The notes under the pieces are model-generated. The model had not been told where the DNA came from. It made no database searches and saw nothing but the letters and a program-made list of their open reading frames with translations. Positions 52,911 through 61,048 of a stretch of 64,000 nt of DNA are shown here, one piece after another (positions within the stretch are counted from its first letter, which is position 1; each line of letters begins with the position of its first letter). A program made the translations under genes and the position numbers. Source of the stretch: CALBPI01 sp038533155 (GTDB taxonomy: Bacteria > Pseudomonadota > Gammaproteobacteria > Steroidobacterales > Woeseiaceae); contig JBCAZH010000007.1 of NCBI GenBank assembly GCA_038533155.1, forward strand, positions 1-64,000, read 5' to 3'.

Positions 52911-53225
52911 TTGGCACAGGGTGTTGTAGAACAAGAGCAATCGTGGTCGATGAGCCTGTTGATCGTCGGCCTTGCTGCGTTGCTGCTGAGCACGCTTGCA
53001 GTGTTGCTTTTGTCACCGGATGGCTTGCGCCGGACGCAAAGACTTCAAGCCGAGGTGTCCCTGACGCAGCAAGAATTGGTGTCTCTTGAATCCCGCAACC
53101 AGGCGTTGGCCGGCGAGGTCAACAACCTAAAACATGGCTTGGAAGCTGCCGAAGAACGCGCGCGGTCCGATTTAGGACTCATAGCGCCGAATGAATCGTT
53201 CTACCAGATCGTCGACGCTCGTTGA
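52911..53225 (+). CDS. ftsB: Cell division protein FtsB
   Basis: FtsB is a small bitopic protein that joins FtsL and FtsQ in the divisome. The 104 residues have one membrane helix (LLIVGLAALLLSTLAVLLL), then a leucine-zipper coiled coil (RLQAEVSLTQQELVSLESRNQAL), and end in the family stretch ARSDLGLIAPNESFYQIVD. The TTG at 52911 has GGGGTGA upstream; an ATG at 52950 would leave only one residue before the helix. Overlap with truD is 4 bp (TTGA). ispD and ispF, normally between these two genes, are missing. Confidence 0.9.
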   Translation: MAQGVVEQEQSWSMSLLIVGLAALLLSTLAVLLLSPDGLRRTQRLQAEVSLTQQELVSLESRNQALAGEVNNLKHGLEAAEERARSDLGLIAPNESFYQIVDAR

Positions 53226-54247
53226 CCGATAACGCGGTCCTTCCCTGGCCGGTCCCGCCTGCGCTCGGTATCCAGCGGGTCCACGGGACCGTCAAATCGA
53301 TTCCCGATGACTTCATCGTCCGCGAAATCCCAAATTGGGTGCCGACCGGTTCCGGCGAGCACGTCGTGCTTTGGATCGAGAAGCGAGGTTGTAATACCGA
53401 GTGGGTTGCCCGACAGCTCGCGCGGTTCGCGTCGGTGCCAGCTCGGGCCGTTAGTTTTGCCGGCCGAAAAGACCGCGTGGCGCGAACATGGCAATGGTTC
53501 AGTGTGCATTTGCCCGGTAGCGACGTCGATTGGCAAGCCTTCGACTGTGAAGGTGTGACTCTTCATCACGTTGAGCGTCACTCACGAAAGATTCGGGTTG
53601 GCGCACTCAAAGGCAATGCGTTCGAGATTACCCTCGGCGCGCTGAATCGACCGATCGATCCCGCGAGCGTCGAACGACTTCGTAGTGGGGTACCCAATTA
53701 CTTCGGACCGCAGCGATTCGGAAATGGGTCAAGCAACCTGAAGTGCGCTACCGCGATTGCGAACGGTCGTCGCGTGCGCAAGAGCGAGCGCCAACTCGCC
53801 GTGTCTGCCGCTCGAAGTGCGTTGTTCAATCTGTTACTGGCTGACCGAGTCGCCGCCGACTGTTGGGCAACTCCGGACGCCGGAGATGTTGTGCAGTTTG
53901 AGGGCAACCGAAGCGTGTATCTTGTCGACCTTGAATCGCTCGATGCGACTCGCGAGCGAGCGTCGCGATTGGACCTGCATCCCACTGGTCCATTATGGGG
54001 GCGCGGCGAGATGATGACGCAGGGTGCGCCAGGCTCGCGTGAGCAGAGCGTCGCCGAGGTGCATCCACTGTGGGCGAGTGCGGCGGAGTCGGCCGGTGCG
54101 ACTATGGCGCGGCGTTCCCTGAGGGTGTTGCCCGCAAACCTGAGCTACGCGCTGACCCAGGATTCAGCCAAGCTCCATTTCGAGTTGCCTGCTGGTGCGT
54201 TCGCGACAGCGCTGCTCAATGAGCTGCTGGTGCCGGACGACGCCTAA
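53222..54247 (+). CDS. truD: tRNA pseudouridine(13) synthase
   Basis: TruD makes pseudouridine 13 in tRNA(Glu). The 341 residues (E. coli 349) show FIVREIPNWVPTGSGEHVVLW in adjoining pieces, the catalytic-aspartate motif FAGRKDRVARTWQWFS and VPNYFGPQRFG. The start is TTG at 53222 overlapping the ftsB stop. Its stop overlaps that of the convergent Smr gene by 4 bp (CTAA). surE, the usual next gene, is absent. Confidence 0.94.
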   Translation: MTDNAVLPWPVPPALGIQRVHGTVKSIPDDFIVREIPNWVPTGSGEHVVLWIEKRGCNTEWVARQLARFASVPARAVSFAGRKDRVARTWQWFSVHLPGSDVDWQAFDCEGVTLHHVERHSRKIRVGALKGNAFEITLGALNRPIDPASVERLRSGVPNYFGPQRFGNGSSNLKCATAIANGRRVRKSERQLAVSAARSALFNLLLADRVAADCWATPDAGDVVQFEGNRSVYLVDLESLDATRERASRLDLHPTGPLWGRGEMMTQGAPGSREQSVAEVHPLWASAAESAGATMARRSLRVLPANLSYALTQDSAKLHFELPAGAFATALLNELLVPDDA

Positions 54248-54780
54248 CGCAACAGCACGTAGACGGCGCCGCTACCACCATCGACTTGTCGTGCTGAGCA
54301 AAATGCCGCAATCCGATCATCGCGCCGAAGCCAGCTGTCCACGTTACCTTTCAGCTGCGGACCCCGGTGGCCTGAGCCGAGCCCTTTGCCATGAATAACC
54401 CGCACGCAGCGCCAGTGGTGGTATTCGCAGTCGCGCAAAAACTCGCGCATGACTTCACGTGCTTCGCGGACGGTGTAGCCGTGCAGATCGACCTCGGCTT
54501 CGATGCGGAATTGGCCCTTGGAGAGCTTGCGTAAGACTCGCTCTCCGACCTCCGGTCGCCGGTATCGCAGTCCGTCACCATTGCGCCACTCCATCGTTTC
54601 GATGTCAGCATTGAGACTTTCGTCGAGAACAGCGGCTTCGTCTCTGCGTCGCATATTTGCCTTGGGGGGCGGAGGTTTTCGCTCTACCTCGACACGATCG
54701 TGAACTAACGGGCGAGCACCGCTCACCGCTTCACGAAACAGAGCTAGGTCATCCTTGTTGTCTGAATCGTCTTCGCTCAC
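54244..54780 (-). CDS. Smr domain protein
   Basis: A 178-residue soluble protein. The N-terminal 90 residues are charged and low in order. The C-terminal Smr (small MutS-related) domain has EVDLHGYTVREAREVMREFL near residue 98 and CVRVIHGKGLGSG near 130, the two defining motifs. Stand-alone Smr proteins are nucleases; E. coli SmrB cleaves mRNA between collided ribosomes. Whether this is SmrA- or SmrB-like cannot be told by eye. It interrupts the usual truD-surE-pcm run on the opposite strand. Confidence 0.9.
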   Translation of the reverse strand: MSEDDSDNKDDLALFREAVSGARPLVHDRVEVERKPPPPKANMRRRDEAAVLDESLNADIETMEWRNGDGLRYRRPEVGERVLRKLSKGQFRIEAEVDLHGYTVREAREVMREFLRDCEYHHWRCVRVIHGKGLGSGHRGPQLKGNVDSWLRRDDRIAAFCSARQVDGGSGAVYVLLR

Positions 54781-54996
54781 ATGCAGTCTCCATCCGTCCT
54801 ATACCGAGAATACGATGCCAGCCGGCTTTGGAAAAGGACGTGTTCGCTACTCGCCTGCGCGTGGATTGCGTATCATGCGCCAGGCGTTCGCCGCACAGTA
54901 ACTGGAGGTTCCGACGCTGCGCCACCGCACTTCACAAGAAAGAGCTTCTGCGCTCCTGATGCGACGCGTTTCGTGAACTCTCGTTCCGGCATTGGG

Positions 54997-55641
54997 ATGA
55001 CTTCGGCGCGGACCCGCGACCGTCTGATTGAGCGTTTGCGTAGCCAGGGTATTCGCGACGCTACGGTTCTCGCTCAGATCCGGGCCGTGCCGCGACATCT
55101 TTTCGTTGACGAGGCATTGGCGAGTCGCGCGTATGAGGATACCGCCTTGCCGATCGGGCATGGGCAGACGATCAGTCAGCCTTTTATTGTTGCACGCATG
55201 ACCGAAGCCTTGCTCGAAGGCGGTGGCGTGGAACAAGTGCTTGAAATCGGGTCTGGCTGTGGGTACCAAACGGCGGTGTTGGCACCGCTGGTTCGGTACA
55301 TACACAGTATCGAGTACATTGCACCTATTCTGGGTCGAACGCGAGAGCGCTTGGCAGCACTCCAAATCTACAATGTGCGGTTTCGCCGCGGTGACGGATG
55401 GCAGGGCTGGGCAACGCAAGGCCCATACGATGGCATCATTGTGACGGCGGCTCCCGAGCGGATTCCAACCGCCCTGCTAGAGCAGCTCGCGCCCGGTGGC
55501 AGGTTGGTGTTGCCGTTGGGGCCTTCGCGAGGCGATCAGCGATTGATGCGAATCACGAAGACCGAAGAGGGGTTTCATCAAGAGGATCTCGGGCCAGCCA
55601 GTTTTGTACCGTTGGTCAAGTCACCGAGCCGATCACTATGA
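54997..55641 (+). CDS. pcm: Protein-L-isoaspartate O-methyltransferase
   Basis: Pcm starts repair of isoaspartyl residues in aged proteins by S-adenosylmethionine-dependent methylation. The 214 residues (E. coli 208) include VPRHLFVDEAL, the active-site loop ALPIGHGQTISQPFIVARM and the AdoMet motif VLEIGSGCGYQTAVLA. The ATG at 54997 gives the family start (TSARTRDRLIERLRSQGI); an in-frame ATG at 54781 would add 72 residues without support. The 216 bp before it hold nothing I recognise. The stop overlaps yqaA (ATGA). Confidence 0.93.
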   Translation: MTSARTRDRLIERLRSQGIRDATVLAQIRAVPRHLFVDEALASRAYEDTALPIGHGQTISQPFIVARMTEALLEGGGVEQVLEIGSGCGYQTAVLAPLVRYIHSIEYIAPILGRTRERLAALQIYNVRFRRGDGWQGWATQGPYDGIIVTAAPERIPTALLEQLAPGGRLVLPLGPSRGDQRLMRITKTEEGFHQEDLGPASFVPLVKSPSRSL

Positions 55642-56219
55642 AGGTCTTCTCGACGCTCTATGATTGGATGCTGACGAAAGCACGACATCGATTCGCTGTG
55701 TATTGGCTAGCAGGTTTGAGTTTTGCAGAGTCTTCATTCTTCCCGATTCCGCCGGATGTGATGCTAGCGCCAATGGCGCTAGCAAAGCGGCAGCGCGCGT
55801 TTTTTTATGCCGCGGTCACCACAATTGCGTCGGTGATCGGCGGTCTGTTCGGATACCTTATTGGAGCTTGGATGCTCGGATCGATTGAGCCATGGTTGCT
55901 GGAATCCGGTTATGCAGAGGGTTATCTGAAGGCGCGTGAGTGGTTCGATTCATACGGAATCTGGGTGGTTTTTCTCGCAGGGTTTTCGCCGATACCTTAC
56001 AAGGTGTTTACCATCGGAGCAGGCGCCGCTGCGATGAATTTGCCCGGCTTTTTGCTCGCTTCGATTGTCGGTCGTGGCGCGAGATTCTTTTTGGTTTCGT
56101 CTTTGATTGTCCTCGGCGGCGAGAAAATGGAAACGCAACTGCGTCGCTACGTTGATGTCATCGGATGGGGCGTCGTCGTGTTGGTAGCGGGTGGCCTGAC
56201 ATGGTACTTCGTGCACTAG
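55638..56219 (+). CDS. yqaA: DedA-family inner membrane protein YqaA
   Basis: A 193-residue protein of the DedA/SNARE-associated family (E. coli YqaA 142). It has about five hydrophobic segments and the family features FFPIPPDVMLAPMA near residue 36 and the late GFSPIPYKVFTIGAGAAAMN with GRGARFF. DedA members take part in lipid flipping and membrane homeostasis. It is translationally coupled to pcm and overlaps nlpD by 19 bp; pcm-yqaA-nlpD is a known order in relatives. Confidence 0.88.
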   Translation: MKVFSTLYDWMLTKARHRFAVYWLAGLSFAESSFFPIPPDVMLAPMALAKRQRAFFYAAVTTIASVIGGLFGYLIGAWMLGSIEPWLLESGYAEGYLKAREWFDSYGIWVVFLAGFSPIPYKVFTIGAGAAAMNLPGFLLASIVGRGARFFLVSSLIVLGGEKMETQLRRYVDVIGWGVVVLVAGGLTWYFVH

Positions 56220-56890
56220 CGCTGGCGATTGTCACCGTCGGCCTGGCGGGTTGTGCGGCGAGCTGGGAACAGCCGGACTCCCGCCAGCGAACGCAGTCCA
56301 AGGTCCCATCGAGCCGCGGTGTATACGTGGTGCAGCCCGGGGATACGTTTTATTCAATTGCGTTCCGGCACAAGATTGCGCAGGAAGATCTTGCACGCTG
56401 GAATCGAATAAGCGACGTGTCGAGAATCTACCCGGGCCAAAAGCTGAGGTTGACTGCACCCTCGAGTCAGCCGGTGAAGGCAACACCGCAACCGAGGCCC
56501 CCCGTTGTTTCGGTCGCCCGATGGCGTTGGCCGACCGACGGGCGGCTAGTGGGCGAATTCGATCTGTCGCAGCGCGTGAAACAAACCGGCATCCTCATCA
56601 GTGGTCAGCGCGGACAGCCGATTCTTGCTGCGGCAGCGGGGGAGGTCGTCTACGCGGGCAGCGGTCTGAAGGGCTACGGAAAACTGGTCATCATTCAGCA
56701 CACACCGAATTTCCTAAGTGCGTATGGGCACAACGCGGCGCTGTTGGTCAACGAGGGCGATCAAGTTGTCAGCGGGCAGAAAATCGCCACCATGGGCGAA
56801 ACCGCGGCACAGAAGCCACGGTTGCATTTCGAAATTCGCAGAGACGGCCAGCCGGTCGATCCTATGCCTTTTCTACGCCAGCAGAACTAA
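56201..56890 (+). CDS. nlpD: Lipoprotein NlpD, LysM and LytM domains
   Basis: NlpD is an outer-membrane lipoprotein that activates the amidase AmiC during cell separation. The 229 residues have a lipobox VGLAGC (Cys18), one LysM domain (YVVQPGDTFYSIAFRH), a Pro-rich linker and a degenerate M23/LytM domain (GQPILAAAAGEVVYAG, LSAYGHN). The zinc-binding His and Asp of active M23 enzymes are missing from GILISGQRG, as in NlpD. The ATG at 56201 has GGGTGG upstream. The stop overlaps a convergent gene by 4 bp. rpoS, normally next, is absent. Confidence 0.93.
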   Translation: MVLRALALAIVTVGLAGCAASWEQPDSRQRTQSKVPSSRGVYVVQPGDTFYSIAFRHKIAQEDLARWNRISDVSRIYPGQKLRLTAPSSQPVKATPQPRPPVVSVARWRWPTDGRLVGEFDLSQRVKQTGILISGQRGQPILAAAAGEVVYAGSGLKGYGKLVIIQHTPNFLSAYGHNAALLVNEGDQVVSGQKIATMGETAAQKPRLHFEIRRDGQPVDPMPFLRQQN

Positions 56891-57255
56891 GGGCGAATCA
56901 ACGCCAATATCGCGCGACGGGATTCTGACAGTAAGACGTTGAAGGTTCGAACCGCAGCGCCATCATTCATCACCTCCACTCCGATTCCGGCACGCATGAC
57001 CGAGTGTAGCAACGACGACGCTGGAAACTTGACCGTATCACCGGTGGCCAAGATGATCACTTCTGGCTTGAGCGCTACGAGCCGTTCAATCAGTGGCGCA
57101 GATAAATCCTCGATCGTTGCGCAGCGCCAGTCTTCGAGTATCTCTTCAACGGACACCGCGAGACTCCCTTCGTAGGAGCGATCCGCTACCGCGATGCTGC
57201 CGGCGTCGTATTTCCTGATCGCATGTCGTTGGAGCGTCTCTCGCGCGAATTGCAT
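56887..57255 (-). CDS. Mth938-like domain protein
   Basis: A 122-residue protein of the Mth938/Xcc1710-like family (DUF498). The characteristic block is PEVIILATGDTVKFP near residues 63-78, followed by GIGVEVMNDGAAVRTFN and the arginine-rich end. The fold is known from structures, but no enzymatic role is settled; the mitochondrial relative NDUFAF3 is a complex I assembly factor. The gene is convergent with nlpD and diverges from the next gene by 47 bp. Confidence 0.88.
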   Translation of the reverse strand: MQFARETLQRHAIRKYDAGSIAVADRSYEGSLAVSVEEILEDWRCATIEDLSAPLIERLVALKPEVIILATGDTVKFPASSLLHSVMRAGIGVEVMNDGAAVRTFNVLLSESRRAILALIRP

Positions 57256-57302
57256 GGCGTGATCCTTTAGGTTGCGGAAACTCGCGCTACAATTGTCTCA
57301 GA

Positions 57303-58223
57303 ATGGCCGAGTACCTGTCATACCTTCCCGAACGACTATCGCAAGATGAGGTCTGCCTCGTCGATCCGAGCGACGCATTGCATGTCAGGTTGCGCGACGA
57401 TCGACGGCTCGTGTGCCGGCATCTCGATAGCACCGCCGGTGCCCAATCCGCTGGGCTTGCTGCGCTGGTAGGCCACCATGTGGGTTTTCTTTCTGCCCTT
57501 GCGGCGCTGGGCGAACCGTCAGTCGGCTGGGCCGCGATCCTCACCCCGATTACACAGGCCGCCGATCTGCGAGACGTACGGATCAGCGCAATGCCGAGAC
57601 TGGACTCGGAGGACGCGGACGCGATTCTTAGTCTGCTCAATGATCTACTGACCGAGGATCCTGACGAGCGCTTGCGGCGTCTTCGAGTTCGTTACGCGGC
57701 ATCGACGGGGCAATGGTTTCTCGTGGGTACAGAACAACACGGACCGGAGTTCCTCGCGCATTGCCCGCAGCGTCTATTGGGTCAGCCTCTGCGCGATCAC
57801 CCGATCACAGGTCCTGACGCAGGTCTCTTGAAGCGGTGGTTTACCGAAGTGCAAATGGCGCTGTACGCGTCTGATGTGAATCGTCGACGAGCGCTTGCGG
57901 GTCAGCCTCCAGTGAACGGAATCTGGTTACACGGGGCAGGTCCAAGACCGCTAGCCCCTGATTTGGTTTTGCCACCGCTGGTTGGGGACGACATTTTGCT
58001 GCGCGGCGTCTGGGAATTCCTCAATGCGAGCGTTGTGACCACCGAGTCTTTAGGTGGTCATACAGTTTGCGGCAAAGCACCCACTGAAACTGCGTGGCGT
58101 CTATTGGTGGAGGGCGGACTGAAACGCGCGATTTTGCTTGCGCCTTCAGGTCCGATGGTGGCCAGGAGGGCGCGGTGGCATCATAAACTGCGTCGTCTGA
58201 TAAAGACGGAAAGCCAAACGTGA
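57303..58223 (+). CDS. Conserved protein linked to recJ, sometimes annotated as a phosphoglycerate mutase-like protein
   Basis: A 306-residue soluble protein with no signal or membrane segment. The block KRWFTEVQMALYASDVN followed by PPVNGIWLHGAGPRP matches a proteobacterial family usually found just upstream of recJ. Some databases attach a phosphoglycerate mutase name to it, but I see no catalytic motif of either mutase class. The end is basic (ARRARWHHKLRRLIK). It overlaps recJ by 4 bp (GTGA), so the two are translated together. Function unknown; a link to RecJ is inferred from coupling. Confidence 0.8.
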   Translation: MAEYLSYLPERLSQDEVCLVDPSDALHVRLRDDRRLVCRHLDSTAGAQSAGLAALVGHHVGFLSALAALGEPSVGWAAILTPITQAADLRDVRISAMPRLDSEDADAILSLLNDLLTEDPDERLRRLRVRYAASTGQWFLVGTEQHGPEFLAHCPQRLLGQPLRDHPITGPDAGLLKRWFTEVQMALYASDVNRRRALAGQPPVNGIWLHGAGPRPLAPDLVLPPLVGDDILLRGVWEFLNASVVTTESLGGHTVCGKAPTETAWRLLVEGGLKRAILLAPSGPMVARRARWHHKLRRLIKTESQT

Positions 58224-59920
58224 TGCAAGAATTTCAACCACGGCCGACCCGTGAGCGTGAGTGTCCGTCGCACGAGTTAACCGATCTACCACCGACCCTC
58301 GCTCGAATTCTTGCGGCGCGCGGCGTCGTTCGCGACGATCAACGCGAATTGACACTGAAGCGACTGGCCCCACTAAGTGGGCTTAGCGGCGTTGTTGCTG
58401 CCGCGCGGTTGATGGAATCCCACCGCAATGGGCGTGTATTGGTGGTCGGGGACTTTGATGCTGATGGCGCCACAAGCACGGCGCTGGTATTGCGGTGTTT
58501 GCGAGATTTTGGGTTTGCCGATACGGACTTCCTAGTGCCGAACCGATTCGAATTTGGTTATGGCTTATCCCCGGAATTAGTTGAAGTCGCCAAGGCGCGC
58601 AACCCGACGTTGATCATCACGGTCGACAACGGCATATCCAGTGTCGCAGGGGTTGCGGCTGCGCGCGCGGTCGGGATCGATGTTGTGATTACCGACCACC
58701 ATCTACCGCCAGACGCGTTGCCGGCCGCTAATGTCATCGTGAATCCCAACCTGGAGGGCGATTCTTATCCGAGCAAAGCCATGGCCGGCGTCGGTGTGGC
58801 ATTTGCCGTAATGTCAGCCCTTTCTCATCAACTCGGCGGCGACCACGTACGAGTCCCGGCGCGCTACTTGGATCTTGTCGCCCTTGGCACCGTCGCCGAT
58901 GTCGTGCCACTCGATCAAAACAACCGAATTCTCGTGTCGCAAGGGTTGACGAGAATTTCGTCGCGTGTGTGCTGTGCGGGGATACGTGCGCTACTCGATG
59001 TCGCAGGCAGAGACAAGCAGACAGTAACCGCAAGTGACCTAGGATTTGCGGTCGCACCGCGGTTGAATGCGGCAGGTCGGCTCGAGGACATGTCTGTTGG
59101 AATACGATGTCTTTTAACCGATGATCCTGCCGAGGCGCAGCAACTCGCCGAGACGCTCCAGGCGATCAACACCGAACGACGCCAAATCGAAGCGGTGATG
59201 CAGGAGCAAGCCCTCGAAGCGGTTGCCGAACTGGGCGATTCCGATGTGGCCTCATGCTTGGTCGTGTACCGCGATTCTTGGCACCAAGGTGTGGTTGGTC
59301 TGGTGGCTTCGCGTTTGAAGGAGCGGTTGGATAGACCGGTGTTTGCCTTTGCGTCGGAATCGAACGATCGTCTGAAGGGCTCTGGGCGCTCGGTGCCCGG
59401 CGTGCATTTGCGTGATCTGCTCGCTGAGGTCGATCGCGTGAATCCTGGCATGTTGGTGAAGTTCGGTGGACACGCAATGGCGGCGGGACTCACGCTGGAA
59501 CGCGCACAACTGGATGCGTTTGAAACGGCACTCGGCGATGCTATGGACGCCCTTTATCGAGACTACCGGTTCGATCCGGTTTGGGACACGGATGGCGCAC
59601 TCACTGGCGAGTTGTTACGTCTGGAGTTCGCCGAGCAGTTGGCGGCACTTGGTCCTTGGGGGCAGCATTTTCCGGAGCCACTGTTCGAGAGCCGCTTGCG
59701 GGTTCAAGAACGGCGAGTCGTTGGCGAGCACCATTTGAAGTTCGTCTTCGAGGTCGATGGGGCGGCGATCGATGGGATTGCGTTCGGCCAAGTACGCTCG
59801 CCGTTGCCCGAACTGGGCGAGGAAGTGGCGCTCGTGTATCGACTGGACGTGAATGAGTGGCGTAGTCGCAAGCGTCTGCAGCTGATGATCGAACAATGGT
59901 CACCCGTCGGCTCGTGTTAG
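58220..59920 (+). CDS. recJ: Single-stranded-DNA-specific exonuclease RecJ
   Basis: RecJ degrades single-stranded DNA 5' to 3' in recombination and mismatch repair. The 566 residues (E. coli 577) carry the DHH motifs VVGDFDADGATSTAL, TVDNGIS, ITDHHLP and LVALGTVADVVPL, and the DHHA1 glycine motif KFGGHAMAAGLTL near 415. GTG 58220 or ATG 58223 could start it, both overlapping the upstream stop. The recJ-prfB-lysS order is conserved. Confidence 0.96.
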   Translation: MMQEFQPRPTRERECPSHELTDLPPTLARILAARGVVRDDQRELTLKRLAPLSGLSGVVAAARLMESHRNGRVLVVGDFDADGATSTALVLRCLRDFGFADTDFLVPNRFEFGYGLSPELVEVAKARNPTLIITVDNGISSVAGVAAARAVGIDVVITDHHLPPDALPAANVIVNPNLEGDSYPSKAMAGVGVAFAVMSALSHQLGGDHVRVPARYLDLVALGTVADVVPLDQNNRILVSQGLTRISSRVCCAGIRALLDVAGRDKQTVTASDLGFAVAPRLNAAGRLEDMSVGIRCLLTDDPAEAQQLAETLQAINTERRQIEAVMQEQALEAVAELGDSDVASCLVVYRDSWHQGVVGLVASRLKERLDRPVFAFASESNDRLKGSGRSVPGVHLRDLLAEVDRVNPGMLVKFGGHAMAAGLTLERAQLDAFETALGDAMDALYRDYRFDPVWDTDGALTGELLRLEFAEQLAALGPWGQHFPEPLFESRLRVQERRVVGEHHLKFVFEVDGAAIDGIAFGQVRSPLPELGEEVALVYRLDVNEWRSRKRLQLMIEQWSPVGSC

Positions 59921-59950
59921 AATCGCGCTCTTTTTCGGCAGGCTGATTTC

Positions 59951-61046
59951 ATGGAAACCAACCAGATTGAACAACTCATTGGCGACCTCACGGACCGTTC
60001 AGAGTCGCTCAGGGGGTATCTTTGACTACGCTGGCAAAAAGGATCGACTCGATGAAGTGACCCGTGAGCTTGAGGATCCAGAAGTCTGGAATGATCCAGA
60101 ACGGGCGCAACACCTCGGGCAAGAGCGGAGTAGCCTAGATGCGATCGTTGGTGGGCTTGACGGTATTGGTGGGAGACTGGAGGAAGCCGCCGAACTCTTG
60201 GCGATGGCGCTTGAGGAGCAGGACGAAGATACGGTCGAGGAGATTGCGAATGACCTTGGCCAAGTTGAGTCTCAAGTTGCGGCGCTAGAATTTCGCCGGA
60301 TGTTTTCCGGGGAGCAGGATGCGAGCCCTGCTTTTTTGGATATTCAGTCGGGTGCCGGCGGCACCGAAGCACAGGATTGGGCAAGTATGCTGCTGCGCAT
60401 GTATCTGCGTTGGGCGGAGCAGCGTGGGTTCAAAGCTGAGGTCGTCGAGACCTCGGATGGCGAAGTGGCGGGCATCAAGAGCGCCACGATTCGAGTTGAT
60501 GGCGAGTACGCGTTCGGTTGGTTGCGGACGGAAACCGGGGTGCATCGGTTGGTGCGTAAATCGCCGTTCGATTCAGGGAATCGACGACATACTTCGTTCG
60601 CCTCGGTATTCGTCTCCCCGGAAATCGATGACAGCTTCGAAATTGAGATCGACCCATCAGAACTTCGCATCGACGTCTATCGGGCCAGTGGTGCCGGTGG
60701 GCAGCACGTCAACAGGACCGAATCGGCGGTGCGGATTACCCATTTGCCGACCAATACCGTGGTGCAGTGCCAGAACGACCGCTCGCAGCACAAGAACAAA
60801 GCGACCGCTATGAAACAGCTTCAATCCAAGCTCTACGAGTTGGAGATGCTGAAACGTCGCGGTGAAGCGCAAGCTGTCGAGGAAAGCAAAGCCGATGTCG
60901 GTTGGGGCAGCCAGATTCGCTCCTATGTCCTCGATCAATCTCGAATCAAGGATCTGCGCACGGGCGTTGAGACCGGCAATACGCAGGCCGTACTCGATGG
61001 TGCGCTGGATCCGTTCATTGAGGCTAGCCTCAAACAAGGGTTGTAG
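59951..61046 (+). CDS. prfB: Peptide chain release factor 2 (programmed +1 frameshift)
   Basis: RF2 reads UAA and UGA stop codons. Translation starts at ATG 59951 (AGG 9 nt upstream), covers 24 codons to CTT at 60020-60022, meets an in-frame TGA at 60023-60025 and must shift +1, skipping T60023, to continue at GAC 60024. The joined product is 364 residues (E. coli 365). The RF2 tripeptide SPF lies in RKSPFDSGNRRHTSF, and the catalytic GGQ is at residues 249-251 in SGAGGQHVNR. RF2 thus limits its own synthesis. lysS follows after 2 bp. Confidence 0.97.
60011..60026 (+). other. prfB programmed +1 frameshift site
   Basis: AGGGGGTATCTTTGAC has the same elements as the E. coli site: an internal Shine-Dalgarno-like AGGGGG, the slippery CTT at 60020-60022, the TGA stop at 60023-60025 and a following C. 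When RF2 is scarce the ribosome slips from CTT to the overlapping TTT and continues. Confidence 0.95.
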
Positions 61047-61048
61047 AA

